From Treponema sp. (GTDB lineage Bacteria; Spirochaetota; Spirochaetia; Treponematales; Breznakiellaceae): a DNA stretch of 5,154 nucleotides. How positions within the stretch are numbered: the first letter of the stretch is position 1; the number at the start of each line of letters is the position of its first letter. Below the pieces are notes generated by a model. That model saw only the letters and a program-made list of their open reading frames with translations, did no database searches and was not told the origin of the DNA. The stretch covers positions 1 through 5,154 of the forward strand of contig JAIROB010000130.1 of NCBI GenBank assembly GCA_031257695.1. The letters are read 5' to 3'. A program made the translations under genes and the position numbers. Of this stretch, positions 1-5,154 are shown one piece after another.

Positions 1-1353
1 CGCCTCCGCTTCCGCAAACTGCCCCAAAAGACGGAACACCAGAAAAAATACCGTCTGGTAATACCGTTCGGTCCTGTCGTGCAACTCATAGGGTATGCTC
101 GAAAAAAATGCCCTTAGCCTCGTCATAAAACCTTCCGTATCCCCGCTTCGCAGATCAGCAAAAAATTTCCCTATGTAAAAATCCTGCTTTGCGGGCTCAG
201 GCCCGTAATACGGCAGCAGGGCGTTCAGAAACCCGTATTCCACTTCCTCATTGGGAAAACCAAGGCTGAACAGGTTCGTTTCCCTATCGTAGCCGGTGAT
301 AGTCAGGTAGCCGCTCTGGTAGAGAATGGGCACAGGGCTCCCCCCCTGTATACGGCAGTCGCCGATCGATTCGGGGTCAATGGTTATCTTTCCGGCAAAA
401 TCGCGTATGTCAAAATCGGCCTTTTGCAGCAGCTTGATAAGAAACGCGGGCGTCCCCGTCTGAAACCAGTAGTACCGGAATTCCCGGCTGATCAGGGTGT
501 TCAATATGCTAAAGGGGTTAAAGACACCTTCGCTGTCCCGGGCAAAATGGTAGCCGTTGTAGCGCTTCCGGGTCTCCGCCAGGGCTTCCTCGTAACTCAT
601 CCTGTTGTCTTCGGCCAGAATACGGAGTTCCGGTTCAAAGTTCCCTGCCAGTTCCCCGTCGGTGATCCCGCAGATCCCGGCATAGTCCCGGTCCAGGCTG
701 ATATCCCGCAGTTGGTTAAGATCGCTGAACACGCTGACCTGGGAAAACTTCGTTACCCCGGTGAGAAAGGCAAAACGGAGCCAGGGGTCGGCGGTCTTGA
801 GGGTCCCGTAAAAGGCTTTTAGGCTCCTGCGGATTTCTTCGTTCAATTCCGGGTTGTCCATGGTCTCAAGCAGGGGTTTGTCGTATTCGTCGATAAGGAC
901 CGCCACCTTCCTCCCGGTCTTTTCAGCGGCCCGTTGGATGAGGCCCAGGAAACGGACGGAAGGAGTTTCTTCCCCCGGGTTCCTGCCCCACCGTTCCTCC
1001 AGGGGCCGCAGGTTGGCGCCGAAGGCGGACTCCAGAGCCGCGGGGCTGTCGTATTTTTCAACATTGAGATCGATGTGGAAAACCGGGTATTCCACCCAGT
1101 CCTTTTCCAGGTCCGCCAGGGCAAGCCGGGGCCGGCCTTCGGCCTCCTGGAAGAGTTCCTGCTTCCCCTGGAAATAGGCTTTGAAAGTAGCGAGGAGGAG
1201 GCTTTTTCCAAAACGCCGGGGCCGGCTGAGAAAACAGGGGTTGGCCTCGGATGCCAACCGGTACACATAGGCAGTCTTATCCACATACACATAGCCCATC
1301 CGGCGGAGCTTTTCAAAATCCTGAATGCCTATGGGCAGCTTGCGCGGGTTCAT
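1..1353 (-). CDS. AAA-ATPase-like / DUF1703 (PD-(D/E)XK-associated) protein, 3' end outside window
   Basis: An uninterrupted frame runs from the ATG at 1353 to the left edge: 451 residues, no stop. The N-terminus (MNPRKLPIGIQDFEKLRR, then YVYVDKT at 23-29) is the usual opening of the PF09820 AAA-ATPase-like family. SRPRRFGKSLL (43-53) is that family's degenerate P-loop and VAVLIDEYDKPLL (150-162) is a Walker B-like strand. FLTGVTKFSQVSVFSDLNQL (197-216) and RYNGYHF (264-270) are further family landmarks. The YYQTVFFLVFRLLG stretch (431-444) normally opens the C-terminal DUF1703 nuclease-like domain, so its catalytic residues are expected just past the left edge and cannot be judged. The biological role of this family is not established; a defence or toxin role is speculation. 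The start matches the family N-terminus but lacks a good Shine-Dalgarno. A TATACT box ends 6 nt before the ATG, so the transcript might be nearly leaderless. It is a single gene: the nearest upstream gene on this strand is the tRNA unit, which has its own terminator. Confidence 0.88.
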   Translation of the reverse strand, partial: MNPRKLPIGIQDFEKLRRMGYVYVDKTAYVYRLASEANPCFLSRPRRFGKSLLLATFKAYFQGKQELFQEAEGRPRLALADLEKDWVEYPVFHIDLNVEKYDSPAALESAFGANLRPLEERWGRNPGEETPSVRFLGLIQRAAEKTGRKVAVLIDEYDKPLLETMDNPELNEEIRRSLKAFYGTLKTADPWLRFAFLTGVTKFSQVSVFSDLNQLRDISLDRDYAGICGITDGELAGNFEPELRILAEDNRMSYEEALAETRKRYNGYHFARDSEGVFNPFSILNTLISREFRYYWFQTGTPAFLIKLLQKADFDIRDFAGKITIDPESIGDCRIQGGSPVPILYQSGYLTITGYDRETNLFSLGFPNEEVEYGFLNALLPYYGPEPAKQDFYIGKFFADLRSGDTEGFMTRLRAFFSSIPYELHDRTERYYQTVFFLVFRLLGQFAEAEA

Positions 1354-1754
1354 GGATCCAGTATACCGAAAAACAGGCGCGGCGCATAGATAAAGTCTTG
1401 TCGTGGCAGCAATTCCGAATTCAAGATCCCAAAACCGAAAAGACCTGCGGATCCCCCTATGGACCCGATTGGGTTAGCGGGGACGCACTAAGACTTTGTC
1501 CGGGGGGTCTGTCTTTCTGATTGCCGCGCAAGCGGCTTCGTGAAAAAAGCACGGGGCCCTCCACAAGTCTTTAGGAGTATTGGCAAAATACAAGGCCCTG
1601 GGGAGCGGGTATTCCGGAATAATGGCGGATGTGCTGGCCGCCGCTGCCGATAACCCGGAGATACTTTCAAAGGTTCATTAAGGCCCTCCGGGGCCGTCCC
1701 TGACCTTCCTTCCCCTGGCTGGCGGCGCAAGCCCTTCGAGTCCTGCCGATCAAC
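1354..1754. other. Intergenic stretch without an intact gene
   Basis: About 400 bases lie between the start of the AAA-like gene and the tRNA terminator. Six-frame reading gives only short, unrecognisable peptides apart from the antitoxin-like remnant at 1544-1681. Short inverted repeats are visible: AAAGTCTT at 1392-1399 against AAGACTTT at 1490-1497; GCCGC-gcaa-GCGGC at 1523-1536; and GGCCC-tccg-GGGCC at 1682-1695, directly after the remnant's stop codon. None is followed by a convincing T-run. The stretch looks like eroded accessory DNA next to a tRNA gene. Confidence 0.5.
1544..1681 (+). pseudogene. C-terminal remnant of a small antitoxin-like protein (possibly BrnA type)
   Basis: Just after an in-frame TGA at 1541-1543, an open frame runs to a TAA at 1679-1681. 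It contains GVLAKYKALGSGYSGIMADV (from 1574), then a short tail ending NPEILSKVH. The pattern of an acidic or hydrophobic stretch, then YKALG-GY and a hydrophobic helix, recalls the C-terminal ribbon-helix-helix part of BrnA-type antitoxins and related small proteins; this is recalled resemblance, not a search result. The frame has no ATG or GTG start before this block. The adjacent frame upstream (1521-1571) reads a basic peptide rich in K and R, which could be the preceding part shifted by a frameshift. A G+C-rich 5-bp hairpin follows the stop. No toxin gene is visible next to it. It could also be a chance frame, but the composition looks like real protein. Confidence 0.35.
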
Positions 1755-1780
1755 AAAAAAACGCCCTCTGACAAGGGCGC
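1755..1780 (-). terminator. Rho-independent terminator of the initiator tRNA
   Basis: Read on the minus strand, GCGCCCT and AGGGCGT form a 7-bp stem (one G-U) around the loop TGTCAG, followed by seven T residues (the A-run at 1755-1761 on the plus strand). It begins 5 nt after the tRNA 3' end, as expected for a single-tRNA transcript. Confidence 0.85.
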
Positions 1781-1785
1781 CTGTT

Positions 1786-1858
<73 letters not shown>

Positions 1859-1873
1859 TTGAATTATGGTAAG

Positions 1874-1902
1874 AATATACTGACATATATGAAAATTGTC
1901 AA
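1874..1902 (-). promoter_or_regulatory. Sigma-70-type promoter of the initiator tRNA
   Basis: On the minus strand a perfect TTGACA (1897-1902) is followed after exactly 17 bp by TATATT (1874-1879; 5 of 6 bases of TATAAT). The -10 box ends 15 bp before the mature tRNA 5' end at 1858, leaving room for a short 5' leader removed by RNase P. The spacer and surroundings are AT-rich. This is the best promoter match in the window and fits a highly expressed stable RNA. Confidence 0.88.
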
Positions 1903-1938
1903 TAGGCGTACGCCGAAAAAGCCCTGCGCGGTTTTGCG

Positions 1939-2844
1939 CTACTGTTCCATGCGCGCCCTGACTGTGGCAATAAAGGGGGTCCGCGCGGCGTAGCGCAGAA
2001 AAAGCTCCAGGTGTGCCTTCCTCGCCCCGGAGTTAAACTCAAAGGAAAAGCGGCGATCCCAGGGTTTGGGGCCGGCAAAGTGGGTTATTTTGGGAGCAGC
2101 CCGGGAACGGCGGTATTCCTGCCGGAGCGAAGGGGGGAACTGATCTTCGTTATACATGGTAACCATGGCGTTCCACTCCATGCCGAGGATGAGCGTTTTT
2201 TCCGCGCAGACCACGTTGAGCACGTCCTGATCGCAGAAGCGCCAATCCCGCGATACGGCAAGGCCGAGGAGCTGTTCCATAGTTACGCTTTGGCTGAAAC
2301 GTTCCCGGTTGATGAGCAGCATCCCCGCGTTAAAGTAGTCCCGGTGGCGGCTGAGCCCTATGGAAAGGGCATGGCCCCGGCCCCGGTCGCCGGCGAGGAA
2401 ATCGTCCCGGCAGGCGGCAAGGAGCTTGGCCCCCGGATCCACGGCGTAGAGCTCCGCCAGATCGGCGTTGCAGATCATGTCGCTGTCGAGGTAGATCACC
2501 TTTTCATATTCAAACAGGTAGGGAATAAGAAGCCTGAAGTAGGATTCCACGGGAAGAAAATGTGTGGGGAAACGGTAGCCCTTGATGTGGGCGCTGACGT
2601 CAATAAAGTCCACCGAGAAAGAAGCCGCCTCCCCGCGGCCTCCGGTTTCCCGGAAACCCGCCGAGGCTACCTGGGTTCGGAGGAGCTCACGGTTTTCCGG
2701 GGAGATTCCCCGATGCAGCACAAAAAAACGATACCGGAAGGGCTGCCGGGCATTGTCCATGATCGATTGAATCAGGGCAGCCATATAGGGGACAAAGTAA
2801 TTATCCGAGGAAAAAACCACAGGTATAAGAGCCCCGCTATCCAT
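1939..2844 (-). CDS. Glycosyltransferase family 8 (GT8) protein
   Basis: A 301-residue protein from the ATG at 2844 to a TAG at 1939. It carries the full GT8 (PF01501) pattern: IPVVFSSDNYFVPYMAALIQSI at the N-terminus (residues 7-28), which packs the nucleotide-sugar site; SYFRLLIP (101-108); YLDSDMICNADL (118-129) containing the metal-binding DXD as D120-S-D122; YFNAGMLLINRERF (170-183); DQDVLN (205-210); and ITHFAGPKPW (253-262), the C-terminal HxxGxxKPW-type motif. Family members transfer a hexose from a nucleotide sugar with retention of configuration, typically to lipooligosaccharide or other surface glycans. No signal peptide or membrane segment is visible, so it is probably cytoplasmic or membrane-associated. 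The sugar and acceptor cannot be told from sequence, and no other glycan genes are nearby. The ATG at 2844 fits the domain edge but has no Shine-Dalgarno. A TTG at 2880 in the same frame is preceded by AGAGGGA and would add 12 residues. Confidence 0.9.
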   Translation of the reverse strand: MDSGALIPVVFSSDNYFVPYMAALIQSIMDNARQPFRYRFFVLHRGISPENRELLRTQVASAGFRETGGRGEAASFSVDFIDVSAHIKGYRFPTHFLPVESYFRLLIPYLFEYEKVIYLDSDMICNADLAELYAVDPGAKLLAACRDDFLAGDRGRGHALSIGLSRHRDYFNAGMLLINRERFSQSVTMEQLLGLAVSRDWRFCDQDVLNVVCAEKTLILGMEWNAMVTMYNEDQFPPSLRQEYRRSRAAPKITHFAGPKPWDRRFSFEFNSGARKAHLELFLRYAARTPFIATVRARMEQ

Positions 2845-2914
2845 GGGAGAATCATAGCATGAACGTTCCCAGTGGATCAATTGTCCCTCTTGCAAAGAAT
2901 CTAAACATTTGTAC

Positions 2915-2920
2915 AGTATA
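2915..2920 (-). promoter_or_regulatory. Possible -10 box of the GT8 gene
   Basis: TATACT on the minus strand differs from TATAAT at one position. It would place transcription start near 2908, giving a leader of about 28 nt to the TTG at 2880 or 64 nt to the ATG at 2844. No TTGACA-like hexamer lies at 16-18 bp, because the MITE-like element begins only two bases upstream and occupies the -35 region. Low confidence: one hexamer alone is weak evidence. Confidence 0.3.
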
Positions 2921-2922
2921 TT

Positions 2923-3039
2923 GAGCCTGTTCCAAAACCCTATGGTTTTTCCACAGGCTCTTGAAAAGGCGGTCTACAGCCCGCTTTTTCCTGTAAATCT
3001 AAAGTTGCTGTTCCAAAACTGAAGTTTTGGAACAGCCTC
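2923..3039. mobile_element. MITE-like element, 117 bp, with 16-bp terminal inverted repeats
   Basis: The left end reads GAGCCTGTTCCAAAAC (2923-2938). The reverse complement of the right end (3024-3039) reads GAGGCTGTTCCAAAAC, a 15 of 16 match. The element is flanked on both sides by TATT (2919-2922 and 3040-3043), a candidate 4-bp target duplication. It has no coding capacity. Inside are three strong hairpins in tandem: GAGCCTGT/ACAGGCTC with an inner AAAACC/GGTTTT stem (2923-2960); GAAAAGGCGG/CCGCTTTTTC with one G-U (2963-2990); and a 13-bp perfect stem GCTGTTCCAAAAC/GTTTTGGAACAGC with a TGAA loop (3007-3036). Ends of this kind are expected of a non-autonomous element mobilised in trans by a transposase that recognises the same ends. 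No transposase is present in the window. Alternatives are a dispersed structured intergenic repeat or a regulatory RNA; copy number elsewhere in the genome would decide. Confidence 0.65.
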
Positions 3040-3051
3040 TATTCATAGAGG
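3036..3051 (+). promoter_or_regulatory. Hairpin enclosing the ribosome-binding site of the DUF4130 gene
   Basis: CCTCTA (3036-3041) pairs perfectly with TAGAGG (3046-3051) around the loop TTCA. The right arm holds the GAGG Shine-Dalgarno (3048-3051), 6 nt before the ATG at 3058. The left arm is mostly supplied by the last bases (CCTC) of the MITE-like element, and the stem abuts the 13-bp terminal hairpin. In a transcript reading through the element, this fold would compete with ribosome binding. Confidence 0.5.
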
Positions 3052-3057
3052 TTCAGG

Positions 3058-3969
3058 ATGAACGAATACATCTACGACGGCTCCCTGGAGGGGCTTTTTG
3101 CCATACTTGACCGGGTCTGCCGGGCGGCGGATCCGGCGGCGGCGCTCCCGGACCGTGTCCGCGGCCCCAACCGGCGCTATTGGGAAACCCGGCCCGCGGG
3201 AGCCGCCGCTTCCGCCGCGATCCAGCCGGATCTTTTCGGCGGAGCCGGCTCTGACACGCCGCTTGCCGCGGGAGCCCCGTTTCTGGCCGCGGCTTCGGCG
3301 GCTATTCTGAGGGGGGAGGCCCCGGACACGCCGGCCGCGGGACAGCTTCGGGATCTTGCCGCGGACGCCTACGACTGCTTTGTCCACGGCTGGATGAGCG
3401 AGCTTCCCGTTGAGGCGGAGCTTGTTCGCTTTGCCTGGAAGGTCCTGAACGCGGGGCAAAAGGCTTCGGGGGGGCTTTCGTCGCCGGCGGCGCGGGAAGC
3501 GGCGGAGGCCGCCACGGCCGACCGGGGGGACCCGGACGCGGAGACGGCGCTTGCGGCGGCCCATAAGGTCTGGAAGGAACTGGACCGGCTCAGGGGGCTG
3601 CTCCGGTTCTCGCCGGACAGCGAAGGGGTCTACCTGGCCCGCTGCGCGCCGGACCACTTCGTCCTGCCGGGCCTGGCGGGGCACTTTAGGATCCGCTTTG
3701 GGGAAGCTCCCTGGGCGATTATCGACGAGCGCCGCGGTTTGGCCCTGGCCTGCGGCACAGGCGCCGGCGCCCGGCTCATCCCCCTGGAGGAAACCTCCCG
3801 GGATAACGCCGCTCCGGGCTTAGGCGAAAGCGGCGCCGGCGACCCCTGGGAAGAACTGTGGCGGAGCTACCACAGGGTTATTGCCAACGAAAGCCGCGCC
3901 AACCCCCGGCTGCAAAATCATTTTATGCCCCGCCGCTACCGGAAGTATCTGCCGGAGACCCGGGAATAG
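3058..3969 (+). CDS. TIGR03915-family protein with C-terminal DUF4130 domain (putative DNA metabolism protein)
   Basis: 303 residues, ATG preceded by GAGG at 6 nt, ending in TAG. The N-terminus NEYIYDGSLEGLFAILDRV (2-20) is the characteristic TIGR03915 opening. Residues 170-185 (KVWKELDRLRGLLRFS), 192-215 (YLARCAPDHFVLPGLAGHF followed by RIRFG) and 262-300 (DPWEELWRSYHR, then RANPRLQNHFMPRRYRKYL) match the DUF4130 core (PF13566). In that family the last motif usually reads RYWKYL; here the tryptophan is arginine (R295). Members are usually encoded next to a radical-SAM protein (TIGR03916) and are thought to act in DNA repair or modification, and related domains are fused to uracil-DNA-glycosylase-like proteins. 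The biochemical activity is unproven. No radical-SAM partner is in this window. The middle (about 22-165) is Ala/Gly/Pro-rich and variable, making the protein somewhat longer than I recall for the family. The DNA is strikingly G+C-rich compared with its neighbours. Confidence 0.8.
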   Translation: MNEYIYDGSLEGLFAILDRVCRAADPAAALPDRVRGPNRRYWETRPAGAAASAAIQPDLFGGAGSDTPLAAGAPFLAAASAAILRGEAPDTPAAGQLRDLAADAYDCFVHGWMSELPVEAELVRFAWKVLNAGQKASGGLSSPAAREAAEAATADRGDPDAETALAAAHKVWKELDRLRGLLRFSPDSEGVYLARCAPDHFVLPGLAGHFRIRFGEAPWAIIDERRGLALACGTGAGARLIPLEETSRDNAAPGLGESGAGDPWEELWRSYHRVIANESRANPRLQNHFMPRRYRKYLPETRE

Positions 3970-4585
3970 GCGCTTCCAGGATCCGCCGGCACATATCCAT
4001 GACCAGACCCCTGAAATACTCCAGAGTGACGGGCATCACCTCAACCGGAACCCGGGTAAACTCGAAAAATTCAAAGAGCTCCTCGTCGGTAATTTCAAAG
4101 AGGCCGCAGTCCAGCACAACGATCCTGTCGAAGGAACCGAAATTTATCCGCGCGTCCACCGCGTCCCAGCCGTGGCCCTGCCGGTAGATCTCCCGCCAGA
4201 GTTTAAGGCCGCTCATGGTAAGGTAGTACACATTTCCTGCGGCGTCCAGTTCTTTTTTCTTTTCTGGGCTGAGAAACGCCTCCACACAATTAGCCGCCCC
4301 GGGATACACCGCCCCTGTGCCCCGGGTTATCCCCGCCATATCGGTATGGCACATGCGCCCGTAGAGGAGCAGCGCAGTTTCTCTGTTCCCCGCCTCCTGC
4401 CCGCGGTTTTCCGAAAGCCCCTCCGCAATCGCCTTGGCCAACCCGGTTTCGTTCACGTCCAGCGCCGGGGGCAGATAGCGCACCCGCAGATCCGCCCCAA
4501 GCTCCCGCTCTATCTCGGGAAGGACCCTTTCCAGTTCCAGCCGGTAAATGCCGCAGGATAACACAGGTATGGTCCGCTTGTTCAT
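3923..4585 (-). CDS. DUF1638 family protein
   Basis: 220 residues from the ATG at 4585 to a TAA at 3923. Upstream, AAGGGAG followed by CGCC and the ATG gives a good ribosome-binding site, so this start is preferred over the in-frame GTG at 4600. The protein opens with IPVLSCGIYRLELERVLPEI, the usual DUF1638 (PF07796) N-terminus. It has LLLYGRMC (72-79), YPGAANCVEAFL (94-105), VYYLTMSGLKLWREI (119-133) and FDRIVVLDCGLFEITDEEL (152-170). Cysteines 11, 79, 100 and 160 lie in these blocks and could bind a metal or cofactor; this is inference. The family is known mainly from anaerobic bacteria and methanogenic archaea, in places near corrinoid methyltransferase genes, but its function is not established. 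No corrinoid genes are visible here. No signal peptide is seen, so it is probably cytoplasmic. The last 15 or so residues (Gly/Ser/Pro-rich) are encoded opposite the C-terminus of the DUF4130 gene, a 47-bp tail-to-tail overlap. Confidence 0.85.
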   Translation of the reverse strand: MNKRTIPVLSCGIYRLELERVLPEIERELGADLRVRYLPPALDVNETGLAKAIAEGLSENRGQEAGNRETALLLYGRMCHTDMAGITRGTGAVYPGAANCVEAFLSPEKKKELDAAGNVYYLTMSGLKLWREIYRQGHGWDAVDARINFGSFDRIVVLDCGLFEITDEELFEFFEFTRVPVEVMPVTLEYFRGLVMDMCRRILEAPIPGSPADTSGSGGA

Positions 4586-4652
4586 GGCGCTCCCTTTCAC
4601 TCAATAGAGTAGTTTAAAACTTCAATTTGCCGGACAGTTTTATTCTACTATT

Positions 4653-4694
4653 GGGCGCATTTGCGGCACAAGGCGCCGCAGGCAGGATGCGCCC
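4653..4694. repeat. Large imperfect inverted repeat upstream of the flagellar promoter
   Basis: GGGCGCAT (4653-4660) pairs with ATGCGCCC (4687-4694), and inside it TGCGGC (4662-4667) pairs with GCCGCA (4675-4680): 14 bp in two perfect blocks around a 7-nt loop with asymmetric bulges. No T-run follows on either strand, so it is not an obvious terminator. It lies between the divergent DUF1638 gene and flgF, upstream of the sigma-28 promoter, where it could be a protein-binding site. ATTGGGC occurs as a direct repeat at 4650-4656 and 4709-4715. Confidence 0.6.
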
Positions 4695-4716
4695 CTCATA
4701 AACCTCTTATTGGGCC

Positions 4717-4743
4717 TAATATTTTGGTTTTATACGCCGATAC
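4717..4743 (+). promoter_or_regulatory. Sigma-28 (FliA-type) flagellar promoter
   Basis: TAATATTT (4717-4724), an 11-bp spacer, and GCCGATAC (4736-4743) match the known sigma-28 consensus TAAAGTTT-N11-GCCGATAA at 6 of 8 and 7 of 8 positions with the exact spacing. It stands immediately upstream of a flagellar gene on the same strand. Transcription would start near 4750, leaving a leader of only about 13 nt before the GTG start. Confidence 0.8.
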
Positions 4744-4762
4744 ACTACCAGAGGGACACGAG

Positions 4763-5154
4763 GTGATTAGAGGATGGTATACCGGAGCCAGCGGGATGCG
4801 GGCCCAGCAGTGGAAGCTCGACGCTGTGGCGAACAATCTGGCCAATGTGGATGTGGACGGTTACAAGAAGGACACGGCGGTCCATAAGGCGTTTCCGGAG
4901 CTGCTGATCCGCCGTATGGAAGATGACGGGGTATACCTGCACCCCTTTGGCTCCGCGGACGCGGCGCCCATTGTGGGGAAGTTGGGGACCGGGGTGGAGT
5001 TGAACGAGCTGTACACCGACTTTCAGCAGGGGGCCATGAAGGAAACCCAGAGCGATTTCGACATTGCCCTGGACGGGAAGGGGTTTCTTGCGGTTATGAC
5101 TCCCTGGGGGGAGCGTTATACCCGGAACGGATCCTTTGTGCTGGGCAAGGAGGG
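4763..5154 (+). CDS. flgF: Flagellar proximal rod protein FlgF (FlgG-1), 3' end outside window
   Basis: The GTG at 4763 opens a frame to the right edge: 130 residues of an expected 260-280. IRGWYTGASGMRAQQWKLDA (2-21) followed by VANNLANVDVDGYKK (22-36) is the conserved N-terminal coiled-coil and signature of flagellar rod and hook proteins (PF00460). KAFPELLIRRMEDDGVY (42-58), VGKLGTGVELNELYTDFQQG (71-90) and FDIALDGKGFLAV (99-111) with ERYTRNGSF (117-125) follow the FlgF/FlgG pattern as found in spirochaetes. The product would assemble in the periplasmic rod after export by the flagellar type III system, so it has no classical signal peptide. The GTG start is chosen because the next in-frame ATG (residue 12) would remove the conserved N-terminus. 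GAGGG lies about 8 nt upstream, and the start itself sits in GAGGTGAT, which resembles a Shine-Dalgarno. It is transcribed from the sigma-28 promoter at 4717-4743; flgG is expected beyond the window. Confidence 0.92.
   Translation, partial: MIRGWYTGASGMRAQQWKLDAVANNLANVDVDGYKKDTAVHKAFPELLIRRMEDDGVYLHPFGSADAAPIVGKLGTGVELNELYTDFQQGAMKETQSDFDIALDGKGFLAVMTPWGERYTRNGSFVLGKE

Noticed and set aside
424..1389. Several overlapping plus- and minus-strand frames within the AAA-like gene
   Set aside because: The continuous minus frame from 1353 to the left edge carries the family motifs; the others are out-of-frame shadows.
1925..1938. GCGC-ggtttt-GCGC as a terminator of the GT8 gene
   Set aside because: The stem is only 4 bp and the short T-run on the minus strand does not directly follow it.
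2011..2862. A 283-codon open frame on the plus strand, antisense to the GT8 gene
   Set aside because: The minus frame has all the GT8 motifs; the plus frame has no recognisable domain and arises from the GC-rich codon pattern.
2842..2895. N-terminal extension of the GT8 protein to the TTG at 2895
   Set aside because: The extra residues do not resemble the family and that TTG has no ribosome-binding site; TTG 2880 remains the only plausible alternative to ATG 2844.
2923..3039. CRISPR array or riboswitch in the 2923-3039 region
   Set aside because: There are no regularly spaced direct repeats, and the stems match the element's own ends and not a known riboswitch fold.
3043..3684. A 213-codon minus-strand frame opposite the DUF4130 gene
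   Set aside because: It is Arg/Pro/Gly-rich with no domain, typical of the antisense of a high-G+C gene.
4774..4887. ATG preceded by AGAGG just inside flgF
   Set aside because: It is out of frame with FlgF and closes after about 37 codons without any recognisable sequence.

Overview
The window reads as chromosomal DNA from a spirochaete, most likely a treponeme of the termite-gut or free-living kind. The main reasons are the N-terminal half of a spirochaete-style proximal flagellar rod protein (FlgF, also called FlgG-1), an AAA-ATPase-like/DUF1703 protein of a family often found in many copies in host-associated anaerobes, and a moderately high G+C content with a very GC-rich gene at 3058-3969. 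The genus is inferred from protein resemblance; no rRNA is present to prove it.

Layout from left to right. (1) 1-1353, minus: a 3'-truncated AAA-ATPase-like protein with a degenerate P-loop. Its nuclease-like C-terminus lies beyond the left edge. (2) 1354-1754: a mostly non-coding stretch with what looks like the C-terminal remnant of a small antitoxin-like gene (1544-1681, plus). (3) 1755-1902, minus: a complete initiator tRNA-fMet transcription unit, with a near-consensus promoter, the tRNA and a rho-independent terminator. (4) 1939-2844, minus: a family 8 glycosyltransferase with all its expected motifs. (5) 2923-3039: a 117-bp structured element with 15/16-matching terminal inverted repeats and flanking TATT, which looks like a small non-autonomous transposable element (MITE). 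It sits between two divergent genes. (6) 3058-3969, plus: a TIGR03915/DUF4130 protein (putative DNA metabolism or repair) whose ribosome-binding site is folded into a hairpin formed at the element's right edge. (7) 3923-4585, minus: a DUF1638 protein that overlaps the previous gene tail-to-tail by 47 bp. (8) 4586-4762: an intergenic region with a large inverted repeat and a sigma-28-type flagellar promoter. (9) 4763 to the right edge, plus: flgF, starting at GTG.

The genes do not form one pathway. Nearly all are single-gene units in alternating orientation, so the window is a patchwork of chromosomal housekeeping (initiator tRNA, flagellum) and accessory genes (AAA-like, glycosyltransferase, DUF4130, DUF1638). 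I see no clearly new multi-gene system. The most notable items are the MITE-like element and its likely effect on both neighbours, the DUF4130 gene without its usual radical-SAM partner, the C1-U72 pair in the initiator tRNA, and the sigma-28 promoter with a very short leader.
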